From positions 434,001 through 498,000 of the forward strand of contig NC_041691.1 in assembly GCF_900005765.1 (NCBI RefSeq): a DNA stretch of 64,000 nt, in the 5' to 3' direction. This stretch comes from Plasmodium relictum (Eukaryota; Apicomplexa; Aconoidasida; Haemosporida; Plasmodiidae). How positions within the stretch are numbered: the stretch's first letter is position 1; each line of letters begins with the position of its first letter. The position numbers and the translations under genes are program-made. Positions 46,001 to 55,760 of the stretch are shown piece after piece. The notes under the pieces were generated by a model. It saw only the letters and a program-made list of their open reading frames with translations. It was not told the origin of the DNA and did no database searches.

Positions 46001-46965
46001 AATTTTAATAATTTAAAAAAGTTTACCAACCATTAAAAGAAAAAAGACAAACCATGGTTATTTTATATTATTCCTTATTATTTCACAATTAAAAGACATA
46101 TAAGGAAACTAATTAAAACTTTTTATTTTTCTTAGAATAGGCTTTACTAAAATTTTTTAGAAATTTATGCCATTTGCAATTATTTTGTACCACATGTAAT
46201 TTTTAAGATGCCATAATTATTTAAATTTATTTTATTATTATATATATATGTATATATATTGAAATTTCCAATTAATTTATAAATAAAATGAGTATTTAAA
46301 TAACGGTTATAAATATAATCAAAACAATATTTTAAAAGGATTTTTGCGTCATCTTATTCCCATTTCACTATAGAAAGAATAATGAAAACTAATTATATTT
46401 AGAAATTTTTTGAATTTATTAAAATTTATTAAAGGAACAGCCGTCCTTATTTTACATTCATATATTATTAACAGAATATGGAACAAAATTTATAAAATTT
46501 GAAGATGAAGCAAAATATCTTATTAATAATATATATGATCAATATCCAGTAGCAGAAAATTCAATAAAAGACAATTAAAATTATTTCCTTTATTATTTAT
46601 TTAACAAAATGTTATTATATCATATATATTAATTTATACTAAACTCTAAAAAAACAAATATTATTTATTAATTATTTAATAAAATTATAAATGGCGTAGA
46701 AAATATGGAAGTAGAAAACTTGATTTTTCAAAATGGAATAGAAAAATGGAAAATTTGAAGTAAGAAATGAAGAAAATAACTTAAAAATAAGTATATGGAT
46801 ATATATTTATATGTAAATACTTCATTTAATTCCCTTAAATTGGAAAAAAATAATGAATCCAAATATATGAATATATTATGTTCTACTAGAGACAATATTG
46901 ATGAGAATTACAATCACAATGAAATAATTAAAGAGGGAAACTTTCATAGAAAAAAGAAATTTTAA
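43036..46965 (+). pseudogene. decayed multi-exon gene, identity unknown
   Basis: Scattered plus-strand fragments read like ordinary protein but are broken by stops and frameshifts. Best pieces: 43036-43072 (after a TTTTTTCAG acceptor, INTLIGMGGFTQ, then a GT), 43767-43976 (70 codons with one internal TGA), 44021-44206 (61 residues, includes HLPVIIFIPLSKNYGKLL), 44340-44700 (after a T-rich TATAG acceptor, several stops, includes FNMPLLSLIYLHNEKSYPFA), 45085-45222 (45 residues, RFVSISHAKMCKFNAHLIRD), 46426-46578 (50 residues, FYIHILLTEYGTKFIKFEDE) and 46780-46965 (61 residues, YMNILCSTRDNIDENYNHNE). These have mixed amino acids, unlike random A/T-rich frames, and keep possible splice sites between them. 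I cannot name the family. Adjacent intact genes are prohibitin and LSM8. Confidence 0.5.
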
Positions 46966-48668
46966 AAAAAATCAGTGAAAAGTGAAAAACAATTTCATAG
47001 GATTTATAAGTAAAATAAAAATCAAAAATGATCATTAGTATTTTTACACTAAAAAATAAAAATGATATAATAGAAATTTAGGTTATGAAGCATATGGAAG
47101 CACATATAGTACTAATGATATTAAAAAAAATATATTTCTATAAATGTAAAATAAGTTATTGATATAGAAATAATATAAAAATGATAAAAGCATGTAAACC
47201 CTCATATATTTAATTTATTAAAAAATTAAAATGAATATTCACATTAAACTTTAATTATTTATAAAAAATAATGTTACTTACTTGAAGGAGATAAATGGAA
47301 TTCATGATTTCTTTAATAATATATTCATTTTTTTTAATTTTTCCATTTAGCTAAAATATTTGAATAATAAATAAAAGATTTGCTAAAAATGTAGTTTTAT
47401 GAACATAAATTTTATTCATTATTAACCTATAAATATTCCATAAAATATGAAAAAAAAAAAAAAATGCAAGACACTGAAATTTTGAAAATAAATTATCATT
47501 ATCTCAAAAATTAAATTATGTGGAACTTTTATTTTTTGAAGTAGACACAACTGCTGATATATATAACATTTATGTAGTAACTATTATTTTTAATATTAAA
47601 CATTTAATTTTAAATAAAAATTTTATATTATAAAGTCAAAAACATTTATAAAAATTTATGTGGGATATTTAAGTTAGTAAAGCTTTATTATTCAAAATAA
47701 TTAAAGGGGATATTAACTATGTTCTTTAAAATGTATGGCAAATGCTTATATAATTTCCTTTTATAAAAATTTTATTGTATTCCATAACTTCTTTTTATAT
47801 TTTATTTTTTCAACATACATAGAAAATTTATAATTTTTAATATTTTTTCTTATTCTTTCATTTTGCATTAACTTTTTTCTTCCAACCTTTAATGATTGCT
47901 GAAATATATTTTTTTTATTTTTAAATTACATCTATATATTTATATTTAAAAAAGTTTTATGCATATTAAGTTTTTACATTACATTTTTTAATTAACTGGG
48001 TCGCATTTTCTTTTTTTAATGCTTTAAAATTTATTATTTACTATTGTTTTTAACATTTTTATTTGATATACTTTTATTTTTTTAAAAAAATTTCCATTAC
48101 AAAAGTAAAAAAATAACAAAAATATATATTTATATATGTAAATATAATTGTACAGGAAGATAAATTGGATTTACATTTTAAAAAGTTAAGATTAATAAAT
48201 TTTTACAAAATTAAAAAAAATATAAAAGTATAAAAATAGTATTGTCCTAAAGATATTTATATATATGTATAGTACTTTAAGTCATAGTATAAGATAAAAT
48301 AACTTCAAACGTGTGCATTAAAAAAAAAAAAAATACAGTAGAATATGTTAAATTTTAAGATATGTTTTATAAAAGTATAAAAAATGTATTTATATATTCG
48401 TTAAAATTAAAAATGAAATTTTTTTAATAAATTTTTTTTTAATAAAATTTAAGGATATGTTTTTATATTTAACAAAAAAGAAAATTTAATTATTTTATAA
48501 ATAAAATATTGAAAATTTAAAAGAAAATATTTAAGGCAAATTGTTTTAATATAACAAAAAATTACATAATTCTTAATAAGATTTGGTTTATGTGAAAGAT
48601 AAAAAAAAAAAAATATATATATTATATATATATATATATGCATATGTATATGAAAAACTAAAAAAAAC
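46966..48668. other. intergenic, no clear feature
   Basis: About 1.7 kb between the last recognisable decayed fragment and LSM8. It may hold further decayed sequence of the same locus up to about 47550, then plain A/T tracts. No RNA gene is seen. Confidence 0.5.
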
Positions 48669-49190
48669 ATGATCTCCATAAACATCGAATCATACTTAGA
48701 AAGTAATTAAAAAAAGTAAATAAATGAGTGTATTTTAAAATAGTTTTTCATTTGCTTATATTTATTAAATTATTTTATTGTTAGATGAAATATTAGTAAT
48801 AACAAATGATAGTAGAATTTTTACTGGAAAATTAAAAGGATTTGACCAAACAACAAATATAATACTTAGTAACTGCTTTGAAAGAATATATAAAGATTCA
48901 TTAGAAAAAATAAGTTTAGGTTTATATATAATTAGAGGGGATACAGTGTAAATTATAAAAATTATATTTTAATTTTTTTTTTTATTAATCTGAATATTTG
49001 AATTACATTAGTTATAATTTTACATAAAAGTTATAGCTCTATCTTTTTATAATTTTTTAAACTATAATTTATTTTGAAATTTTTTAAAATATTCTTTTTT
49101 AGAACTTTAATTGGAGAGATTGACGAAGATGTAGATAAAAATATTTTACATGACAAAATTAAGCCTGAAACTTTAAAGCCAGTAAAATAA
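48669..49190 (+). CDS. LSM8: U6 snRNA-associated Sm-like protein LSm8 (three exons)
   Basis: Subunit specific to the nuclear LSm2-8 ring that binds the U6 snRNA 3' end in splicing. Exons 48669-48702, 48785-48947 and 49103-49190 join with GT...AG borders and phases that agree, giving 94 residues (human 96). The 34-base first exon encodes MISINIESYLE. Exon 2 carries Sm motif 1 (VITNDSRIFTGKLKGFDQTT, NIILSNCFERI) and most of Sm motif 2 (GLYIIRGD). Exon 3 completes it with TLIGEIDEDVD. The IIRGDTVTLIGEIDE stretch matches human IVRGDNVAVIGEIDE, which distinguishes LSm8 from LSm1. A short minus-strand frame crossing exon 1 is spurious. Confidence 0.92.
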
Positions 49191-50193
49191 AAATAAAATT
49201 AAATATATATTACTTTCTTTTTTTTTAGTCTTTAATATGTTAATCATTTTATTCTTTAAAAATATTAAGATTTGATGTTAAAATTTTATATTTTTCATAA
49301 AAAATATTGAGATTATAAATAGATTAACTATATAAATTTAATGATTAATTTTTTGTAATGATTGGGATTTTTTTTTTTTTTAGATTGTGCACTAGTTTTT
49401 ATTTTATTAAAATTATTTATTTAGTAAAAGTTTAATGAATACTTAGAAAAGAGTTTAAATGAATAATAAAATAATAGAAAAATTTTTGAAGATTTAAAGA
49501 TTTTTATAGAAAAAAAAAAAAAATATGAAATAACTATTTATATAAATAGTAAATAAAAAAAGAAAGAAGGAAAATTTTTATTGTAAAAAGGATGTTAAAA
49601 AAAAAAAAAAATTCAAAAATAAGCAATAGGTAAATTAATTTTAATTATTTTATAGACAAAAAAAGAAAAAAATTTTAAATTAATTTAATTATACATAAAA
49701 ATGATAAAAATACTTTTAAAAATTATGGAAGTAAATATATTACACAATTAATCAATTATAGAAAGAAAAAAAAAAAAAACATAAGGAGGATAACATTTAA
49801 AATTCATTTTATGTGTATGCATAAATTTCTATAAAGCTTTTGCTTTTGTTTTGTATATTTTTTTTATTTTTATTTATTTTAAATTTTTTCTATTATTTTA
49901 TTTTTTTTATATTTATATTTCATGTTTTTAATTTCTTATAATATTATAAAATTTCCTTTTTCCTTTTTATTATATTAATTTTAAAAATTTATTTAAAATT
50001 TTTTATATTTTATATTTTTAAATAAATAAAGGTCTCTTATTTGTTTTATTTAATAAAGAAAAATATGCTACTGCTCAGATGTAAAATAAGTAGAAAAATA
50101 AATTTAATATAAAAATAACCATTATTTTTTCTTTGAACATGAATTCAGAATATCGAATAAAATTCTAAAATTGAAGTATGGAATGTTGAATTA
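49191..50193. other. intergenic between convergent genes
   Basis: About 1 kb between the 3' ends of LSM8 and the prolyl hydroxylase. It contains A/T tracts and no supported feature. Confidence 0.65.
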
Positions 50194-51522
50194 TTAAACA
50201 TTTCTAACTATATTTATATTAAAAAAACAATTAATAACATATTTGTATTCTTTTGCAACTTTATTTGCTTGGTGGATCATGGTCATGTCTGAAATATATG
50301 CATTACCAAGTTCATCTTTTACTAAGTCAATAGAATATTTTTGTAAATTAGATTTTTGGTTAAGAAAATTAATTAAATCTACCGTTTTTTTAATACAATT
50401 TTTATTCTCACTGCTGTCTGTTATGCACGGATTTTTATTTATAAAATTGTCCTTAGAAGTATTATGTAAATGAAATGAAGATTCTTCATTTTTTGAAAAG
50501 CAAGAAAATTTTATATCTTGATTATTATCAGTAGGACAAGTATTAGCTTTTTCTTCTGAATTTTGTTCATATATTGATTTTTCTTTTTCATCAATTTGAT
50601 TTATTCTATTTATGCAGTAAGTAATTGCGTATTCATCTTCTACTGGTATATTGTTATACCAAAAAATTGCAGATCCTTGAATAGGCTTAATTGATAAATT
50701 ATAATAAGGAAAAATTGTTTCTCCATCATTATTAACATCATTTAAATAAATTAAAAATGTTGCTCTTCTAAATGATCCATCATGGTGCATGTTGAAGTAA
50801 TTATTTTCTTCGTATTTAACTATAGCTAATGGTTCAAGATAACATAAAGGTATTTTAACTAAGTTACATATTGTATTTTCTAATTCTATTATACTTTCGT
50901 CTTTTGTATAAACGATTGAATTGTCATAATCCATTTGATTTTCCTCAATTATTGAGCGGCTTCTAATGGTATATAAAAAAACAGTTGAACTTGTTCTATT
51001 TGATGAATTTGCTATTTTGTAATTTTCTTGTTTATCTGTTATATATCCAATTGATGTTTTGCTTTTTTTATATTTGTTATTACAAAGTGATAATATTTTT
51101 TCTATTGTTCTCTTATCAACTACGTTATAAATTATACACATGTTTTGAGGATTTAACTTAATTTTAAAAAAAACTTTTGTATTATTATTATTTGCTTTAT
51201 TTTCATCTATCTCATCATTTTCCATTTCGTTACTTAAATACAAAAGGTATGAAGAGTATTTTTTATAAAAATCAATGTTTTTGCTATTTATTACTTTTTT
51301 CACTATTGTTTGTATATCATCACTGTATTTTATTTCGTTATCATATAATGTAATGCCAAATTCGTCTTTTTCTTTTTGTATTTCATTTTTTTGTGATATT
51401 TCACTTTTTTTTATATCTTCAAATTCTACTTTTTCATTCATTTCTATTTTCACAATATTTTTGTTTTGATTACTGTAATTGTATGTATCACTTGAATTTT
51501 TGATAATTTTTTTTAGTTCCAT
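50194..51522 (-). CDS. 2-oxoglutarate/Fe(II) prolyl 4-hydroxylase-like protein
   Basis: Likely hydroxylates proline on a protein substrate using oxygen, Fe(II) and 2-oxoglutarate. The 442-residue protein has a low-complexity N-terminus (about 115 residues). The P4H fold starts near residue 118, with VVDKRTIEKILSLC, the segment RTSSTVFL, then EPLAIVKYEENNYFNMHHDG. The iron ligands are His246 and Asp248 (HHD) and His417 (MIHQANK), and Lys427 is ten residues on, where the family binds 2-oxoglutarate (EYKYVINCFF). The core LIYLNDVNNDGETIFPYYNL and IKPIQGSAIFWYN is diagnostic. An insert of about 105 residues (300-405), Asn/Glu/Ser-rich, separates the two halves. There is no signal peptide, unlike ER collagen P4Hs, so a cytosolic enzyme of the SKP1- or HIF-hydroxylase type is more likely. 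Confidence 0.88.
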   Translation of the reverse strand: MELKKIIKNSSDTYNYSNQNKNIVKIEMNEKVEFEDIKKSEISQKNEIQKEKDEFGITLYDNEIKYSDDIQTIVKKVINSKNIDFYKKYSSYLLYLSNEMENDEIDENKANNNNTKVFFKIKLNPQNMCIIYNVVDKRTIEKILSLCNNKYKKSKTSIGYITDKQENYKIANSSNRTSSTVFLYTIRSRSIIEENQMDYDNSIVYTKDESIIELENTICNLVKIPLCYLEPLAIVKYEENNYFNMHHDGSFRRATFLIYLNDVNNDGETIFPYYNLSIKPIQGSAIFWYNNIPVEDEYAITYCINRINQIDEKEKSIYEQNSEEKANTCPTDNNQDIKFSCFSKNEESSFHLHNTSKDNFINKNPCITDSSENKNCIKKTVDLINFLNQKSNLQKYSIDLVKDELGNAYISDMTMIHQANKVAKEYKYVINCFFNINIVRNV

Positions 51523-51829
51523 TTTTATTTTTTCTAATTATAATACAATTTTTTTTTTTTTTAATAATTTCTTTTCGGTTGTATATATTATTTTGTTTTT
51601 TTTAATTCCTAATAAAAAAATTGTTTATTATTTTAATTTTTCATTTAATGAAAATAAAAATTATGTATACCTTTTATAGATTGTATCTATTTTCCTTTTC
51701 TTTTTATCAATTATACTAAAAATATCCTTTTTATTTGTTCCTTTTTTTTTGGTTATATCTATAAATCTTTTTTTTTTTTTTTATATGAACTATTTATTTT
51801 TTATTCAATATCATAGTTAAGAAAATAAC
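51523..51829. other. short intergenic, no feature
   Basis: A 307-base, T-rich spacer between two tandem minus-strand genes. Nothing else is visible. Confidence 0.6.
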
Positions 51830-54800
51830 TTAAAGTATTCTAAAAAAATTAGATATATTATCTGTTAGTTTAATAAAGTCACCATATATTTTTTTTTTTA
51901 TTCCTTCATTTTTTGTACATACGTTATCATAAGCATGCATTAAAAAATCATTACTTATATTTTCTTTTGTATTTTTTACAGCATTGGAGTGTGCTCTTTT
52001 CTTAGCTAAATTTTCATTTAGTGTTACACGTTTACTCCTCATAAGTTTTTTTATTTTTTCTCTTTCTAGTTTTTCAATGAATATATTTTTTTTTGCATCC
52101 TTTTTAATATATTCCTTTTCTTTTTTTTCATTTATATTTTTTTTTTTTATTTCTTCATGTAAAATTTTTTTTATCTTTTCTTCGTTTAGTATTTCTTTTA
52201 TAGTTTCTTCATTTAAGATTTCTCTTATAATTTCTTTTAAATTTTGTTCTTTTATTTCTTTATATATCTTTTCATTTTTTTCCTTTTTAAAATTTTTTTC
52301 TTTTAAATCTTTTGCTATAATTTCTTTTTTTGTTTCTTCCAAGTATTCTTTGTTAAAATTTTCAATTTTCGTTATTTCTCTTTTAATATCTTTAAAATTT
52401 TCTTTTAAATCAACTATCTTATTTGTATACTTTTTTATTTTTTCATTTGATTTTTCTTTTTTTATGCATTTCAAATTTTCTTCGTTAAAATTTTTTTTCA
52501 TGGTTCCTCTATTTAGGTTTTCCTTTTCAAAAATTTGGAAAGTTTCTAAGTTACCTACCATCATAATTTCTTTTTCTATTTGTTTGTGATTTTCTTTCTT
52601 TAAATCTTCTATCATCATAATTTCTATTTCTATTTTCTTGCAATTTTCTCTCTTTGAGTCTTCTATCATCATAATTTCTTTTTCTATTTCTTTATAATTT
52701 TCTTTCTTTAAATCTTCTATCATCATAATTTCTATTTCTATTTTCTTGCAATTTTCTCTCTTTGAGTCTTCTATCATCATAATTTCTTTTTCTATTTCTT
52801 TATAATTTTCTCTCTTTGAGTCCTCTATAATCATAATTTCTTTTTCTATTTTCTTGCAATTTTCTCTCTTTAAATCTTCTATCATCATAATTTCTATTTC
52901 TATTTTCTTGCAATTTTCTCTCTTTGAGTCTTCTATCATCATAATTTCTTTTTCTATTTCTTTATAATTTTCTCTCTTTAAGTCTTCTATCATCATAATT
53001 TCTTTTTCTATTTCTTTATAATTTTCTTTCTTTAAATCTTCTGTCATCATAATTTCTATTTCTATATTTTTGTGATTTTCTCTCTTTGAGTCCTCTATAA
53101 TCATAATTTCTTTTTCTATTTCTTTATAATTTTCTTTCTTTAAATCTTCTATCATCATAATTTCTATTTCTATATTTTTGTGATTTTCTCTCTTTAAGTC
53201 CTCTATAATCATAATTTCTTTTTCTATTTCTTTATAATTTTCTTTCTTTAAATCTTCTATCATCATAATTTCTATTNNNNNNNNNNNNNNNNNNNNNNNN
53301 NNNNNNNNNNNNNNNNNNNNNNNNNNNNNNNNNNNNNNNNNNNNNNNNNNNNNNNNNNNNNNNNNNNNNNNNNNNNNNNNNNNNNNNNNNNNNNNNNNNN
53401 NNNNNNNNNNNNNNNNNNNNNNNNNNNNNNNNNNNNNNNNNNNNNNNNNNNNNNNNNNNNNNNNNNNNNNNNNNNNNNNNNNNNNNNNNNNNNNNNNNNN
53501 NNNNNNNNNNNNNNNNNNNNNNNNNNNNNNNNNNNNNNNNNNNNNNNNNNNNNNNNNNNNNNNNNNNNNNNNNNNNTTATTATTAACATCATCATTATTA
53601 GCAATATTATAATAATAACTCATTTTTTTCTTTAATTTTTGTATTATTTCTATTATTATTAATATTAATGTTATTAATACAGTTACTTTTATTGTTGTCT
53701 ATATTACTATTTGTACTATTCTTATTATTGTTGTCACTATTAATGCTATTCATAGTATCGTTATAATCATTATCATTATTCATATTATTACTATTATCAT
53801 TATTAATATTATTATTATTAACATCATCATTATTAGCAATATTATAATAATAACTATTACAATTACTTTCTTTGTAATTCTCCGTGTTGAAATTATTACT
53901 GTTGTTTGTATTTTTTATTTTTTCAACATATTCTAGAGTATTAGCATTGCTAACAGAATTCATGGTACAACTGTTTTCATTATATTTATCAGAAAAATAA
54001 TTTTTACTATAATTATTTAAGTCATTACCTATTAAATAGTTTTTGCATTCTATACTTTCATTATTTTCAATAATTTCTATATATTCACTTTCCCTTGTGT
54101 CTTCATTAGCACCATTATTTTTGTTTACACTGTTATATTTCTTCCTATTTTTATTATCATAAGATTTATCTATAAATTTTTTTTGAACTTCTTTGCTATC
54201 TTTTTTTATATAATTAAAATTTTCATTTATTTTATTTTGAAGAATATCAACATCTGGTATAATTATTTTTATTTCTTCACTAACTGGATTAATTGTATTA
54301 ATTAGTCTAATTATAGCCCTAAAATTGCAATTAGATGATTTAAGTGTTGTAATTTTTTCATAAGTTAATAATGCTATTACATTATTTGATTTATTAAACC
54401 ATTCTGCTTTAATTATTTTTCTTTTTGAAGAAAAATTAAAAATTTTATTTTGTAAAAGCAATTCTGCTCTAATAAAATTATTTTTAATTAATTTATTTCT
54501 TATCAAAGCACATTCTTTGCTTGATAATAAAAATATTTTACTTTGATTTTTATTTACATGTATTTGTATAAAAAAACCATTAGTTTCAACATTGTAATTA
54601 ATAATTTCAACTTGAAATTCTTCGTAAAAACATTTAGAATTCGTGTGTGTGTGCTTACCTATCACTACATAACTTCTCACTTTTTTGTTATTATTTTCAT
54701 ACTTGTTTTTATCATATTCATTTTCGTATTCCTTACTCCATTGTCGTAATATAAAGTATACACAGCATTCATTATCATTTATATTATTGATGTTGTCATT

Positions 54801-55013
54801 ACTATCGTATTTATATGTACTATCAATAATATTTCTTGTTTTTATTACACAAAATTTTATATCTAATAAATGTTCAAAATGCTTTTTTTTATTCAAATAT
54901 TTTTCTTCATATGGAATATTTTGTTGCACACTATTAAAACGATTTTTATTAATTTTAAAAAGTGAGCTTTCTAATATATTCTTAGAAAAGCAAGATTCAT
55001 TATATAATTTCAT
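51830..55013 (-). CDS. unknown protein with 18-residue repeats, interrupted by assembly gap
   Basis: Probably one gene read from ATG 55013 to the stop at 51830. The first 300 residues look folded (KFCVIKTRNIID, CVYFILRQWSKEYENEYDKN, VRSYVVIGKHTHTNSKCFYE, IFLLSSKECALIRNKLI, IIKAEWFNKSNNVIALLTYE) and match nothing I know. An Asn-rich tract follows. The frame then closes at 53607 inside a 44-base copy next to the gap, so the join there is suspect. After the gap come 13 full copies of an 18-residue unit like IMMIEDLKKENYKEIEKE. A Lys/Glu/Ile-rich, probably coiled-coil tail ends KKIYGDFIKLTDNISNFFRI. No signal peptide or membrane segment. Function unknown; possibly structural. Two separate genes cannot be excluded. 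Confidence 0.6.
52560..53276 (-). repeat. 54-bp tandem coding repeat (13 full units, truncated by gap)
   Basis: In-frame 54-base units encode 18 residues of the form IM(M/I)IED(L/S)K(K/R)EN(Y/H/C)K.IE(K/I)E. Units vary at fixed positions: Leu/Ser at 7, Lys/Arg at 9, and Tyr/His/Cys at 12. The array runs into the 300-N gap, so the true copy number is higher. A degraded fourteenth unit (IMMVGNLETF) marks the 3' end of the array. Confidence 0.93.
53277..53576. other. assembly gap (300 N)
   Basis: Exactly 300 unknown bases inside the repeat-rich gene. The true length is unknown, and the gap sits at the edge of a tandem array that would be hard to assemble. Confidence 0.98.
53577..53620. repeat. 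44-bp duplication at gap edge (matches 53812-53855)
   Basis: These 44 bases are identical to 53812-53855, about 235 bases away, and abut the gap. The copy introduces a stop in the upstream frame and starts a new frame (MSYYYNIANNDDVNN). The most likely cause is a contig end wrongly extended or placed; a true duplication is possible. Confidence 0.8.
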
Positions 55014-55760
55014 TTTTTACATATATTATACATATATACATATATAAAAAAATGTTCTCATTAATAATAAAAAATATACTACACCATTTTTTACTATTTA
55101 TTGTTTTATGTTAATTTAAAATTCATAAATAACTTCAAAAATAAAAAAAGAAAATAAAAAATATAAAATATGTATATTTTTTTTTTTTCTTTTTTTTAAA
55201 TATAATTTATATAAAATTACTATTATTTTAGTGTATATGGCATTTTATATCTATAAAACAAAATTAAAAAATAAAAAGTATAAATTAATTTTTTAGAATA
55301 ATATAAATTAAAATCATTTTTCATTATCCAGCACATATTGATTTAAAAATTTGTAACAAAATTAAAAAAAGAAAAATGAAAAATATATATCGATGTTAAA
55401 AATGTTGCTTCAAAATTAAAATTAAATCAATAGAATTAAAAAAAATATAGTTTTTTTTTTTCATTTTCAAAAATATTTTTTTATAAATTATTTTAAGATA
55501 AATTAAATAAAAAACCTTTCAAGAATTAAAAAAAAGGAAAAAAAAAAAAAAAAAAATTGAATTAAGGAATAAGCATTTCATTATAAAAAAAGAAACGATC
55601 AAACTACTATGTATTAAAAAAAAAAAAGAAGAATACATTTAAAAAATGTTGAGAATACGAAAAAAAGAAAAAAAAAATTAACGGAAAAAATAAAGATAGA
55701 AATAGGTATCAAATAGATGAGAATTTATAATAATAAACATTATTTTTATTAATATACAAT
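55014..55760. other. intergenic, no gene seen
   Basis: About 0.75 kb between the repeat-rich gene and the last MCM8 exon. It contains A/T tracts only. Confidence 0.6.

Noticed and set aside
43036-46965. LTR retrotransposon, known from some avian Plasmodium genomes, as source of the decayed fragments
   Set aside because: I saw no reverse transcriptase, integrase or RNase H motif and no long terminal repeats.
48449-48685. Minus-strand 78-residue frame
   Set aside because: It overlaps LSM8 exon 1 and its promoter, and its composition is that of TA-rich DNA.
51984-52589. Plus-strand 201-residue Ser/Phe-rich frame
   Set aside because: It is antisense to the Lys/Glu-rich coiled-coil tail of the repeat protein.
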